A DNA stretch of 38,628 nucleotides from VAZQ01 sp036406655 (lineage in GTDB: Bacteria; Pseudomonadota; Alphaproteobacteria; Rhizobiales; Xanthobacteraceae): positions 1-38,628 of the forward strand of contig DASXAP010000319.1 in the NCBI GenBank assembly GCA_036406655.1. Reading direction: 5' to 3'. This document shows positions 15,982-24,547 of this stretch, one piece after another. How positions within the stretch are numbered: position 1 is the stretch's first letter; every line of letters begins with the position of its first letter. The notes beneath the pieces were generated by a model that was given only the letters and a program-made list of their open reading frames with translations, made no database searches and had not been told where the DNA came from. Position numbers and translations under genes: made by a program.

Positions 15982-16920
15982 TCATCGGGCCAGGCCCAGA
16001 TTGAAGACGCGGCGCGGACGCAGCTCGCCCTTCTCCACCTCGGCGAGCGCCACCAGCGACCCGTGCGCGGAGACCGAGACCCAGCCTTCGATGATCGGCG
16101 CGTCGCGCCCGCGCAGCAGCACCGGCTGGCCGCGTGCAAGTCGTCCGGCATCGGCCGGGCTCACGCGCAGCGCCGGCAACCCGGCCAGGCCGGCTTCGAC
16201 CGGGAGCAGAAGCGGCGGTGCGGCGTCGTCGGGCGATCCGGCCGCCTGCAGCGTTTCCAAGGAGGTCGCAACCTCCTCGGTGAACGGTCCGACCGCCGTG
16301 CGGCGCAGCGCGGCGACATGGCCGAGACATCCGAGCGCGCGCCCCATGTCGCGGGCCAAGGCCCGCACATAGGTTCCCTTCCCGCATTCGGCCGCCAGCA
16401 CGGCATGATCGGGATCGGGAGTATCGACCAATTCGAGCCGGTGAACCTCGATTGCGCGCGACTCGAGCCGTACCGGCTCGCCGTCGCGGGCGAGATCGTA
16501 GGCGCGTTCTCCGGCAATCTTCACCGCCGAGAAGCGCGGGGGGACCTGCTCGATCCGGCCGGTGAAGCGCGGGATCAGCTCCCGGATCGCCGCAGCGTCC
16601 GGCCGCTGAGCGCTCGTCCGGATGATCTCGCCTTCGGCATCGTCGGTGTCGCGCTCCTCACCCCAGCGCACGGTGAAACGGTACACCTTGATTCCGTCCA
16701 TGACGAACGGCACGGTCTTCGTTGCTTCTCCCAACGCGATCGGAAGAACCCCGGAGGCCAGCGGATCGAGGGTTCCGGCGTGGCCTGCGCGGCCGGCCTG
16801 AAACGCTCGTTTCACCACGCTCACCGCATGCGTCGACGTCATGCCGACCGGCTTGTCCAGAACGAGCCAGCCGTTCACGTGACGCTTCTCGCGTCTCCTC
16901 CTCGGCTGATCTCCTGCCAT
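15982..16920 (-). CDS. truB: tRNA pseudouridine(55) synthase
   Basis: Converts U55 of the T-loop of most tRNAs to pseudouridine and also acts as a tRNA folding chaperone. The 312-aa product has the family opening GWLVLDKPVGMTST (17-30) and the catalytic Asp52 in GHAGTLDPLASGVL. The RFTGRIEQVPPRFSAVKIAG and CGKGTYVRALARDMG regions are also present. A PUA-like C-terminal extension is present (about 245-312). ATG 16920 is used; a TTG at 16941 would overlap the rbfA stop as TTGA and is a reasonable alternative, adding seven residues. It lies directly downstream of rbfA. Confidence 0.96.
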   Translation of the reverse strand: MAGDQPRRRREKRHVNGWLVLDKPVGMTSTHAVSVVKRAFQAGRAGHAGTLDPLASGVLPIALGEATKTVPFVMDGIKVYRFTVRWGEERDTDDAEGEIIRTSAQRPDAAAIRELIPRFTGRIEQVPPRFSAVKIAGERAYDLARDGEPVRLESRAIEVHRLELVDTPDPDHAVLAAECGKGTYVRALARDMGRALGCLGHVAALRRTAVGPFTEEVATSLETLQAAGSPDDAAPPLLLPVEAGLAGLPALRVSPADAGRLARGQPVLLRGRDAPIIEGWVSVSAHGSLVALAEVEKGELRPRRVFNLGLAR

Positions 16921-16937
16921 GCTGTCGTTGCCGCGCC

Positions 16938-17354
16938 TCAACTCTCGTCGTCCATCTCGTCGAGATCGCGGCGGACCCCCGGTGCTCTCAACAGCTTGTC
17001 GATGCGCTCGGCTTCATCGAAACGCTCGTCCAGGCGGAACCGGATATCGGGCGCGAATTTCAGGTTCACGCGGTGGGAGATCTCTCCTCGCAGGAAGCGC
17101 TTGTTGCGCTCGAGCGCCGCCAGCACGGCGTCGGTGTCACGTCCGCCGAGCGGCATGACATAGATCGTCGCGAGGCGCAGGTCGGCGGTCATCCGCACCT
17201 CGGGTATGGTGATCACATGGCTCTCGATCACCGGATCATGCACCTCGGCGCGCGTGAGCATGTCCGCAAGCGCGTGTCGAATGAGCTCGCCGACCCGCAA
17301 TTGCCGCTGGGAGGGCGCATCGCCCTCCGCGTCGGGGCGATGACGGCGGGGCAT
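16938..17354 (-). CDS. rbfA: Ribosome-binding factor A
   Basis: KH-fold 30S maturation factor needed for late 16S processing and cold adaptation. The 138-aa product contains the family core RVGELIRHALADMLTR, HVITIPEVRMTADLRLATIYVMP and ISHRVNLKFAPDIRFRLDERFDEAERID. ATG 17354 (MPRRHRPDAEG) is chosen; a longer frame from 17477 would add 41 unconserved residues and almost touch infB. It sits between infB and truB, the standard order. Confidence 0.95.
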   Translation of the reverse strand: MPRRHRPDAEGDAPSQRQLRVGELIRHALADMLTRAEVHDPVIESHVITIPEVRMTADLRLATIYVMPLGGRDTDAVLAALERNKRFLRGEISHRVNLKFAPDIRFRLDERFDEAERIDKLLRAPGVRRDLDEMDDES

Positions 17355-17484
17355 CAGGTCCCTCGTTCCAACACGCCGTTCCGGACGCTCCGCCGCGCCC
17401 GATCGATGCCCATGCCGGATGCCGGTGCCCGCAGGACCGCCGACGCCGAGCTCGCTCCCGTTGCGCGACTCCTGCACCTCGAGC

Positions 17485-20070
17485 TCACAACGAGCGCTGC
17501 ACCGTCTCGACGCGATAGCACTCGATGACGTCGCCGGCCTTCATGTCCTGGTAGTGCTCGAAGGCCATGCCGCATTCCTGTCCGGCAACGACCTCGCGCG
17601 CATCGTCCTTGAATCGCTTGAGCTGCGAGAGCTTGCCTTCATGGACGACCACGTTGTCGCGGATGAGCCGCACATTGGCCCCGCGCTCGACAACCCCATC
17701 GGTGACGCGGCAACCCGCCACGTTGCCCACCTTCGAGACCTTGAAGATCTCCAGGACCGTGGCGTTGCCCAGCATCGTCTCGCGAACCGTCGGCGCGAGC
17801 AGGCCCGACATCGCCTTTTTCACGTCGTCCACGAGATCGTAGATGATGTTGTAGTAGCGGATCTCGGTGCCTGCCTGCTCGGCGGCCTCGCGCGCCTCCT
17901 TGTGGGCACGCACGTTGAAGCCGATGATCGCGGCCCCGGAGGCGGCGGCCAGCGTCACGTCGGATTCGGTGATGCCGCCAACGCTGGCGTGCAGGATGCG
18001 GGCGATGACCTCATTGGTGCCGAGCTTGTCGAGCGCGCCGGTGATCGCCTCGAGCGAGCCCTGCACGTCGGCCTTCACGACCAGCGGGAACTCCTTGCGC
18101 CCGGCGGTCTTGAGCTGGCTCATCATCTGCTCGAGCGAGCCGCGCAGCCCGGTGGCCCGCGCCGCGACCTTCTCGCGCTTCTGGCGGGCGCGATAGGCGG
18201 TCACTTCGCGGGCCCGCGCTTCACTCTGGACGACCGCGAGCCGGTCTCCGGCGTCGGGCGTGCCATTGAAGCCGAGCACCTCGACCGGCATCGAAGGACC
18301 GGCGGACTCCACCTGCGTGCCGGTGTCGGAGACCAGCGCGCGCACCCGACCCCATTCGGCGCCGGCGACAACGATGTCGCCGCCCTTGAGGGTGCCGCGC
18401 TGGACCAGCACGGTCGCCACCGGCCCGCGGCCGCGGTCGAGCTTCGCCTCGATGATGGTGCCTTCCGCTGCGCGATCCGGATTGGCCTTCAGGTCGAGAA
18501 TCTCGGCCTGCAGCCCTATGGTCTCGAGCAGCTTGTCGATGTTGAGCTTCTTCGTCGCAGACACCTCGACATCGAGCGCCTGCCCGCCGAGCGATTCGAC
18601 CTGGATCTCATGCTGCAGCAGCTCGGTCCGCACGCGTTCAGGCTTGGCGTCCGGGCGGTCGATCTTGTTGATCGCAACGATCATCGGCACCTTGGCCGCC
18701 CTGGCGTGATGGATGGCCTCGACCGTCTGCGGCATGACGCCGTCGTCGGCAGCGACCACCAGCACGACGATATCGGTCACCTTCGCACCTCGCGCTCGCA
18801 TCGCGGTGAACGCGGCGTGGCCGGGCGTGTCGATGAAGGTGATCCTGTTCCCGGACGGCGCCGTCACCTGGTAGGCGCCGATGTGTTGCGTGATGCCGCC
18901 CGCCTCCCCCGCCGCCACCTCGGTGGAACGAATGGCGTCGAGCAGCGACGTCTTGCCGTGGTCGACGTGCCCCATGACCGTCACGATCGGTGGACGCAGC
19001 AGCAGCGCGGCCGGGTCATCAGCCGCATCGAACAGGCCCTCTTCCACGTCGGATTCGGCGACGCGCTTGACCGTATGCCCCAGCTCCTCGGCCAGAAGCT
19101 GGGCCGTGTCGGCATCGATCACGTCGTTGATCTGCGCCATATGCCCCTGTTTCATCAGCAGCTTTATGACGTCGACGGCGCGCTCTGCCATGCGGTTGGC
19201 GAGCTCCTGGATCGTGATCGTCTCCGGTATCGTGACTTCGCGAATGAGCTTCTCTTTCGGCTCGTCGCTGGCATGGCCTTTGAGCCGCTGAACGCGCCGG
19301 CGGAACGAGGCGACCGAGCGCTCGCGCTCCTCGTCGGCGCTGAGCGCCGTCACCACGGTCAGGCGGGCACGGTTCTTCGGGGCGCTGCTGCGGGACGGCT
19401 TCGGTGAGGGTGCCGGCCGCGCCGCCCCCGGGCCGCGCCGGACACGCGGGGCTTCCTCCTCCTCCGGCTCGAGTGCAGGCCTCGCGCCGGCGGGTCTGGC
19501 GGCTGCCGCGCCGGCTTCCTCGCCGAACCGCTTCTTGGCCTCCTGCTCGGCCTTGAGCTTGGTCTCCAGCTCGTGCTTGCGGCGTTTCTCCTCTTCGGTC
19601 TTGCGCCGCTCCGCCTCCTCGCGCTCGAGGCGCTCCGCTTCCTCGCGCGTCTTCCGGAAGAAGGCCTCCTCTTCCGCGATCTTGCGCTGCTCCGCCTCGC
19701 GCAGGCGGGCATCGTTGAGAGCGTGGATACGAGCCTTCTGCTCCGCCTCGGTGAGGCTCGGAAGCACCAGGCCGGTCGCGGGCTTCTGGGCAGCGGGTGC
19801 CAAGGGCGCGCTCGCCGCCGTCACCGCGGCCGAAGCAGGCGGCTTCGCAGTCACCGGGCGCTTCGCCGCCAACCCGGTGCCGGCGCTTTCCACCTTGGGC
19901 CGGGCCGCAACGCGGCTCTTCACCTTCTCGACGACGACGGCCTTGGTTCGGCCATGACTGAAACTCTGGCGCACGACGCCCTGCTCGACCCCGCGCCCCT
20001 TCAGGCTCAGGGTCTTGGTCGGCGCGACGCTCAGCTTCTTTTCGCCAGTCTTTTCCGTCGTTTCAGCCAT
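17485..20070 (-). CDS. infB: Translation initiation factor IF-2
   Basis: GTPase that delivers fMet-tRNA to the 30S subunit and drives 70S joining. The 861-aa protein has an alphaproteobacterial layout. The first part is a basic and Ala/Pro-rich N-terminus. A long charged coiled-coil stretch of about 105-185, rich in Glu/Arg/Lys, follows, and then the IF2_N domain (about 278-330). The G domain follows, with G1 GHVDHGKT (367-374), G3 DTPGHAAF and G4 NKID. Domains II to IV continue to the end. The charged region explains its length compared with minimal IF-2. The ylxR gene precedes it by 26 bp and rbfA follows after 130 bp. Confidence 0.98.
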   Translation of the reverse strand: MAETTEKTGEKKLSVAPTKTLSLKGRGVEQGVVRQSFSHGRTKAVVVEKVKSRVAARPKVESAGTGLAAKRPVTAKPPASAAVTAASAPLAPAAQKPATGLVLPSLTEAEQKARIHALNDARLREAEQRKIAEEEAFFRKTREEAERLEREEAERRKTEEEKRRKHELETKLKAEQEAKKRFGEEAGAAAARPAGARPALEPEEEEAPRVRRGPGAARPAPSPKPSRSSAPKNRARLTVVTALSADEERERSVASFRRRVQRLKGHASDEPKEKLIREVTIPETITIQELANRMAERAVDVIKLLMKQGHMAQINDVIDADTAQLLAEELGHTVKRVAESDVEEGLFDAADDPAALLLRPPIVTVMGHVDHGKTSLLDAIRSTEVAAGEAGGITQHIGAYQVTAPSGNRITFIDTPGHAAFTAMRARGAKVTDIVVLVVAADDGVMPQTVEAIHHARAAKVPMIVAINKIDRPDAKPERVRTELLQHEIQVESLGGQALDVEVSATKKLNIDKLLETIGLQAEILDLKANPDRAAEGTIIEAKLDRGRGPVATVLVQRGTLKGGDIVVAGAEWGRVRALVSDTGTQVESAGPSMPVEVLGFNGTPDAGDRLAVVQSEARAREVTAYRARQKREKVAARATGLRGSLEQMMSQLKTAGRKEFPLVVKADVQGSLEAITGALDKLGTNEVIARILHASVGGITESDVTLAAASGAAIIGFNVRAHKEAREAAEQAGTEIRYYNIIYDLVDDVKKAMSGLLAPTVRETMLGNATVLEIFKVSKVGNVAGCRVTDGVVERGANVRLIRDNVVVHEGKLSQLKRFKDDAREVVAGQECGMAFEHYQDMKAGDVIECYRVETVQRSL

Positions 20071-20096
20071 TCAAATCCCAATCCGGTTGCTCGTCC

Positions 20097-20786
20097 TCAG
20101 ACCTGCGCGTGACCCCCGCTGCCGTCGCCGAACGAGGTCGACATGGGGCCTGCGCGGAAACAGTCAAGGCGCGCGATACGCGCCAGAAACGTATCGCTTT
20201 CGGGTCCGCCAAGCAGCGCTGCATGTACCACATTTGGCCGTGCCAGTGCCAAATCCAATTGCGCCGAGGTGAAGACCCGGATCACGGCCACATCCCCTGC
20301 TCGCTGGCGGCGCCGCAGCGCCGCAACGAGCTTCGCCGCGCCTTCCGGCGCGCCGTCGACGGCGTGGAGCAGCGCCACGAGCGCTGCATCGGCGAGCGCT
20401 GCCTCGACCCTGTCGAACCCGGCCACCACTTTTCCCGCCTTGCGCGCAACCGCGAGCGCGTCGAGCGCAGCCTGCGCCATCAGGCGCTCGGTCGTTCCGA
20501 CGAGCTCCGGGGTGACGCGGAGGTCGCGCTTGAACCCATGGGCGAACACATGGCGTTCGATACCGGCCGCCAGGACGTCTCGCGTTCCCGTGATCCAGAG
20601 CCCGCGTCCCGGCAACCGGCGCCTGAGGTCGGGCACCACCGTGCCGTCGGGAGCGACGACGAAACGGACCATCGCCTCGACAGGCTTGAGCTTCCGGGTC
20701 GCCGCGCAAAGCCTTTGCGCTCCGGGCGCGGGCCGGCGCGGTCCCGCGTCGAGCACATCGTCGTTGGTCTGCGCAAGGATTCGCAT
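20097..20786 (-). CDS. YlxR (DUF448)-L7Ae-like RNA-binding protein
   Basis: Two-domain, 229-aa protein. The N-terminal YlxR/DUF448 domain (about 10-85) has RLCAATRKLKPVEAMVRFV and VVPDLRRRLPGRGLWITGTR. The C-terminal half (about 100-205) resembles an L7Ae/YlxQ ribosomal-protein fold, with ALDALAVARKAGKVVAGFDRV. In Firmicutes these are separate genes (ylxR and ylxQ) between nusA and infB; here they are one chain in the same operon slot. YlxR has been linked to RNase P and to RNA binding; the exact role here is not shown. ATG 20786 lies one base after the nusA stop, so the genes are likely coupled. Confidence 0.88.
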   Translation of the reverse strand: MRILAQTNDDVLDAGPRRPAPGAQRLCAATRKLKPVEAMVRFVVAPDGTVVPDLRRRLPGRGLWITGTRDVLAAGIERHVFAHGFKRDLRVTPELVGTTERLMAQAALDALAVARKAGKVVAGFDRVEAALADAALVALLHAVDGAPEGAAKLVAALRRRQRAGDVAVIRVFTSAQLDLALARPNVVHAALLGGPESDTFLARIARLDCFRAGPMSTSFGDGSGGHAQV

Positions 20787-20787
20787 G

Positions 20788-22395
20788 TCAGGCCGGTGCC
20801 GTCGGTGCTTCCGCCGCCGCAGCATCCCCGGCGGGCACCTCCGGCTCCTCCTCCTTGATCCACCCGGCCTTGACGCGAGCCTGCATGATCAGCGCCTCGG
20901 TATCGTCGTGCGAGAGGTCGAACCCGTCGAGGATGCCGGGATGATGGGTCGTCTCGCCGTCCTTGCGCTCGCTCCAGCCAAACAGGTCGTCGGTTGCGCA
21001 ACCCGCGAGATCCTCAACCGTCCTGATGTCGTTCTCGCCGAGCTTCACCAGCATGGCAGTCGTAAGGCCGGCGATCTCCTTCACCGCGTCCTCGACACCG
21101 AGCTCGCGGCGCTTGCCGTCCAGCTCGGCTTCCTGTCGCCCGAGAAAATCGGCCGCCCGGGACTGCAGCTCGCGCGCGGTGTCCTCGTCGAAGCCCTCGA
21201 TGCCGGCAATCTCCTTCTGGTCGACGAGCGCGAGCTCCTCGACCGAGTTGAAGCCCTCGGAGGCGAGCAGCTGCCCCACCATCTCGTCGACGTTGAGCGC
21301 TTCCACGAACAGCTTGGTGCGCTTCTCGAACTCGGCCTGCCGGTGCTCCGACTCCTCCTGCTCGGTGACGATGTCGATATCCCAGCCGGTGAGCTGGGAG
21401 GCGAGCCGCACGTTCTGCCCGCGCCGGCCGATCGCGAGCGACAGCTGCTGGTCCGGCACGACGACTTCCATTCGCTGGCGATCCTCATCGAGCACGACCT
21501 TGGCAACCTCGGCCGGCGCGAGCGCATTGACCACGAAATTGGCCGGGTCGGCGGTCCACGGGATGATGTCGATCTTCTCGCCCTGCAGCTCGTTGACCAC
21601 GGCTTGCACCCGCGACCCACGCATGCCGACACAGGCCCCGACGGGGTCCACCGAGGAATCCCGAGAGATGACGGCGATCTTCGCGCGCGAGCCCGGATCT
21701 CGCGCCACCGCCTTGACCTCGACGATGCCGTCGTAGATCTCCGGCACTTCCTGCGCGAACAGCTTTGCCATGAACTGCGGGTGGGTACGCGAGAGGAAGA
21801 TCTGCGGTCCGCGCGGCTCGCGCCGGACGTCGTAAATGAACGCGCGGATGCGGTCGCCGTTGCGGAACGTCTCGCGCGGCAGCATTTCGTCCCGGCGCAC
21901 GATCGCCTCACCGCGGCCGAGATCGACGACGACATTGCCGTACTCGACGCGCTTCACAATCCCGTTGACGATATCGCCAATACGATCCTTGTACTCCTGA
22001 TACTGCCGGTCGCGTTCGGCCTCGCGCACCTTCTGCACGATCACCTGCTTGGCCGACTGGGCGGCAATCCGGCCGTATTCGAGCGGCGGCAATGCCTCGG
22101 CTATGAAATCGCCGACCTGCGCGGCCGGATTGCGTTTCTTGGCATCCTCGAGGGAGATTTGTGTCGAGTCGTTTTCGACCTGCTCCACCACCAGCAGCAG
22201 CCGGGACAGCCGCATCTCCCCGGTCTTGGGATTGATCTCGGCGCGGACCTCCGTCTCGCTGCCGTATCGCGAGCGTGCAGCCTTCTGGATCGCATCCTCC
22301 ATGGCGGCGATCACGATACCGCGGTCGATCGCCTTCTCTCGCGCGACAGCGTCCGCGATCTGCAGCAGCTCAAGACGGTTGGCGCTCACGGCCAT
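20788..22395 (-). CDS. nusA: Transcription termination/antitermination factor NusA
   Basis: Binds RNA polymerase and nascent RNA, stimulating pausing and intrinsic termination and taking part in antitermination. The 535-aa protein has the NusA N-terminal polymerase-binding domain (about 1-125), an S1 domain (about 132-200, GIVKRVEYGNVVVDLGRGEA), two KH domains (about 230-370, with GACVGMRGSRVQAVVNEL and AIGRRGQNVRLASQLTGW) and C-terminal helix-hairpin-helix acidic repeats (about 375-505). The tail is rich in Ala, Pro and Glu. It is preceded by rimP by 3 bp. Its role in hairpin-dependent termination is relevant to the attenuator in the operon leader. Confidence 0.98.
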   Translation of the reverse strand: MAVSANRLELLQIADAVAREKAIDRGIVIAAMEDAIQKAARSRYGSETEVRAEINPKTGEMRLSRLLLVVEQVENDSTQISLEDAKKRNPAAQVGDFIAEALPPLEYGRIAAQSAKQVIVQKVREAERDRQYQEYKDRIGDIVNGIVKRVEYGNVVVDLGRGEAIVRRDEMLPRETFRNGDRIRAFIYDVRREPRGPQIFLSRTHPQFMAKLFAQEVPEIYDGIVEVKAVARDPGSRAKIAVISRDSSVDPVGACVGMRGSRVQAVVNELQGEKIDIIPWTADPANFVVNALAPAEVAKVVLDEDRQRMEVVVPDQQLSLAIGRRGQNVRLASQLTGWDIDIVTEQEESEHRQAEFEKRTKLFVEALNVDEMVGQLLASEGFNSVEELALVDQKEIAGIEGFDEDTARELQSRAADFLGRQEAELDGKRRELGVEDAVKEIAGLTTAMLVKLGENDIRTVEDLAGCATDDLFGWSERKDGETTHHPGILDGFDLSHDDTEALIMQARVKAGWIKEEEPEVPAGDAAAAEAPTAPA

Positions 22396-22398
22396 CGT

Positions 22399-23076
22399 TC
22401 AGTCTCCTTCGTTCTCCGAGGACGTGGGGCGAGCGGCGGAGGATGCAAAATCTGCCCTTCCGTTGCCGGTCCGCGCCTCTGTCCTCTCTCGTATGCCCTC
22501 TGTCACCTGCCTGCCGGCTCGCTTGCCGCGGCGAAGCGACTCGGCGATGAGCGCATCGGTCAGGACCAGCTTGGCCTCGGCGATGTCCTCAATCGGCAGC
22601 GAAACCTCGCTCGGCTCGCCGGGCGCCGCATCGTCGCGACTGATCCGTGCCGCGTAGCCGTCGGCGCCCAGCAGCACGCCGCGAAACCGGCGCCGGCCCT
22701 CGATTGCCGTCTCGAGCTCCACCTTGAGATGCTGGCCCGCGTAGCGCTCGAAATCGGAGCGTCTCACCAGGGGCCGATCGAGCCCGGGCGAGGATACTTC
22801 GAGCCGGTAGGCGCGATCGATCGGGTCGGCAACGTCGAGGACCGGCGAGAGCGCACGCGAGACGGCTTCGCAGTCATCTATCGTCATCGTTCCATCCGAC
22901 CGCTCCGCCATCACCTGAACGGTGCAGCCGTCGAGGCCGGTGACACGCACGCGGACCAGGCGGTAGCCGACGCCTGCAAGCACCGGCTCGGCAATCGCCG
23001 CAACACGCGCGGCCGTGCCCCTTTCCACGATGAGGCGCGGCTCGCTGTCTTCAATCGGCACCGAGTGCACCGGCAT
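22399..23076 (-). CDS. rimP: Ribosome maturation factor RimP
   Basis: Assists 30S subunit maturation. The 225-aa protein shows the N-terminal domain (AEPVLAGVGYRLVRVRVT), the conserved DCEAVSRALSPVLD region and the hallmark YRLEVSSPGLDRPL. The SH3-like C-terminal domain follows, then a low-complexity tail. ATG 23076 is used; a GTG at 23127 would add 17 residues and lies only about 30 bp after the leader terminator, so either is possible. It heads the nusA-infB operon and is read from the promoter at 23247-23274 through the hairpin at 23157-23187. Confidence 0.94.
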   Translation of the reverse strand: MPVHSVPIEDSEPRLIVERGTAARVAAIAEPVLAGVGYRLVRVRVTGLDGCTVQVMAERSDGTMTIDDCEAVSRALSPVLDVADPIDRAYRLEVSSPGLDRPLVRRSDFERYAGQHLKVELETAIEGRRRFRGVLLGADGYAARISRDDAAPGEPSEVSLPIEDIAEAKLVLTDALIAESLRRGKRAGRQVTEGIRERTEARTGNGRADFASSAARPTSSENEGD

Positions 23077-23156
23077 GCAGGTGATTCGCGTGTTCCGGCC
23101 CGAGCGGTCAGGCGTGCCCGCGAACACACGACCTGGCCGCCCCCGGCTCGGGTAAC

Positions 23157-23187
23157 AAAAAAGAGCGGGTCCCGGGGGAACCCACTC
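23157..23187 (-). terminator. Intrinsic terminator/attenuator in the rimP-nusA-infB leader
   Basis: Read on the minus strand, a stem of about 11 bp (including two G-U pairs) with a CCC triloop is followed at once by six T residues (23162-23157) and then G. This is a textbook Rho-independent terminator. It lies 50-60 nt after the predicted transcription start and 81 bp before the rimP ATG. No gene ends upstream of it on this strand, so it is either an attenuator of the operon or the 3' end of a very short leader RNA. Since nusA is in the operon, feedback control by NusA-stimulated termination is an attractive inference. Confidence 0.85.
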
Positions 23188-23196
23188 TCAATGACC

Positions 23197-23215
23197 GACC
23201 GGATCACATCCGATC
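23197..23215 (-). promoter_or_regulatory. Second leader hairpin upstream of the rimP attenuator
   Basis: GATCGGAT and ATCCGGTC (minus-strand reading) form an 8-bp stem with one wobble pair around a GTG loop, nine bases before the terminator stem. It may be part of a regulated leader, for example a pause site or alternative structure, but no clear mutually exclusive antiterminator pairing was found by eye. Confidence 0.5.
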
Positions 23216-23246
23216 GTTATGAGATATCCAAGAGCTGGACGTCGCG

Positions 23247-23274
23247 AATATAGCGATTTGCCGCGACAGTGCAA
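23247..23274 (-). promoter_or_regulatory. Predicted sigma70 promoter for the rimP-nusA-infB operon
   Basis: On the minus strand TTGCAC (23274-23269) and TATATT (23252-23247) are separated by 16 bp; the context CTATATT matches the alphaproteobacterial -10 preference. Transcription would begin near 23240, giving a leader of about 165 nt to the rimP ATG that contains both hairpins. The rest of the divergent spacer (23275-23418) shows no other gene. Confidence 0.6.
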
Positions 23275-23418
23275 GAGCCTCTGAGCGCCTCTGACCGAGC
23301 TCGCCGCCCTGGCCGGACCGCATCGACTAACCCTTCGTTCAGACTCGTGCTCTAGCTTTACCTGCTGGTCCTGCTTCGGAACCGCTCGGCGATTTGCCTG
23401 CAGCTTCTCGGCCCGGCC

Positions 23419-24504
23419 ATGTCCGCGTCCGCTTCGCTCATTCCGGAACTCGAAGAGGTGATCCAGCGCGGCTCGACCGAGCGTCGACGCGCCATGCTCG
23501 GGCGCATCACTGCTTTTTTTCTCGAGGGGGCAAGCCGCTTCAGCGAGGATCAGGTCCGGCTGTTCGACGCGGTGCTGGGCCGCCTCATCGCCGAGATCGA
23601 GGCCAAGGCGCGCATGGAGCTGTCGCACAAGCTTGCCCCGATCGGCAATGCCCCGGTCGGCGTGGTGCGTTGCCTCGCCCACGACCGCGATATTGCGGTC
23701 GCAGGCCCGATGCTCAAGTGCTCGCCCCGCATCGGCGATGCCGATCTCGTCGACATCGCCCGGACCGGAAGCCAGGCGCACCTGCTGGCGATCTCGGACC
23801 GGACCAGCATCCCCGAGCCGGTGACGGAGGTGCTCGTTCGGCGCGGCGACCGAGATGTGGTGCGGAAAGTCGTCGGGAACAGCGGCGCGCGCCTCTCCCG
23901 GGACAGCTTCACCAAGCTGGTCGATCGGGCCGAGCAGGACAGCGTGCTCGCCGAGGCGGTCGGGATGCGGCCCGACATCCCGGCGCAGCTGCTTCGGGAG
24001 CTGCTCGGCGAGGCGACGGAAATCGTCCAGCAACGGCTGCTCGCGTCAGCAAGCCCGACGATGCGGGCCGAGGTCCGGCAGGCGGCGAAAGCCTGCACCG
24101 AGGTCGACGCGAGATCACCGCCGCGCGACTACGCGGCCGCGCAGCGAGAAATCCAGGCATTGCAGCGGGATGGCAGGCTCAGCGAAGCCGCTGTCGCCGA
24201 GCTCGCCAGCAGCGGCCGATACGAGGCAACCATTGCGTCGCTGGCGGCCGCGTGCGCGGTGCCGATCGAGGTCGCGGATCGGCTGATGGCCGACAGGCGC
24301 CCTGACCCTGTGCTCATTCTCTGCAAGGCAGCAGGGTGGGGATGGCCGACGGCAAAGGCGCTCATCAGCATCCAAGCGGGTGGCCACGGGATCTGCAGTC
24401 AAGACCTTGATCTCGCCTATGCCGATTTCGACCGCCTGTCGCCGACCACGGCCCGACGGGTGATACGGTTCTGGCGGGTCCGGACAAGGGTGCATCGCGA
24501 ATAA
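23419..24504 (+). CDS. DUF2336 domain protein of unknown function
   Basis: The 361-aa product is a soluble, Ala/Arg/Leu-rich helical protein with the repeating short-helix character of the DUF2336 family. Examples are RLFDAVLGRLIAEIEAKARMELSHKLA (in parts), VVRCLAHDRDIAVAGPML, HLLAISDRTSIPEPVTEVLV and GDRDVVRKVVGNSGARLS. DUF2336 proteins are common in alphaproteobacteria; some have been tied to cell-surface or motility phenotypes, but no molecular activity is assigned. No signal peptide, membrane segment or catalytic motif is visible. The HEAT-like helical pairs suggest protein binding (inference). It is divergent from the rimP operon and converges with trmB 43 bp later. Confidence 0.82.
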   Translation: MSASASLIPELEEVIQRGSTERRRAMLGRITAFFLEGASRFSEDQVRLFDAVLGRLIAEIEAKARMELSHKLAPIGNAPVGVVRCLAHDRDIAVAGPMLKCSPRIGDADLVDIARTGSQAHLLAISDRTSIPEPVTEVLVRRGDRDVVRKVVGNSGARLSRDSFTKLVDRAEQDSVLAEAVGMRPDIPAQLLRELLGEATEIVQQRLLASASPTMRAEVRQAAKACTEVDARSPPRDYAAAQREIQALQRDGRLSEAAVAELASSGRYEATIASLAAACAVPIEVADRLMADRRPDPVLILCKAAGWGWPTAKALISIQAGGHGICSQDLDLAYADFDRLSPTTARRVIRFWRVRTRVHRE

Positions 24505-24547
24505 GCACGTGTGAGCTGCCAGCCGCCCGCGTTTTGCGACGTGCCGG

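Noticed and set aside
20143..23253. Open frame of more than 1000 codons on the plus strand, antisense to ylxR, nusA and rimP
   Set aside because: It has low-complexity Arg/Ser/Ala composition and no recognisable motif, and it lies fully opposite genuine genes with clear domains; a compositional shadow.
23505..23525. T-rich run after GC sequence near the start of the DUF2336 gene, terminator-like
   Set aside because: It lies within coding sequence for the conserved ITAFFLEGASRF segment and has no matching stem directly upstream.
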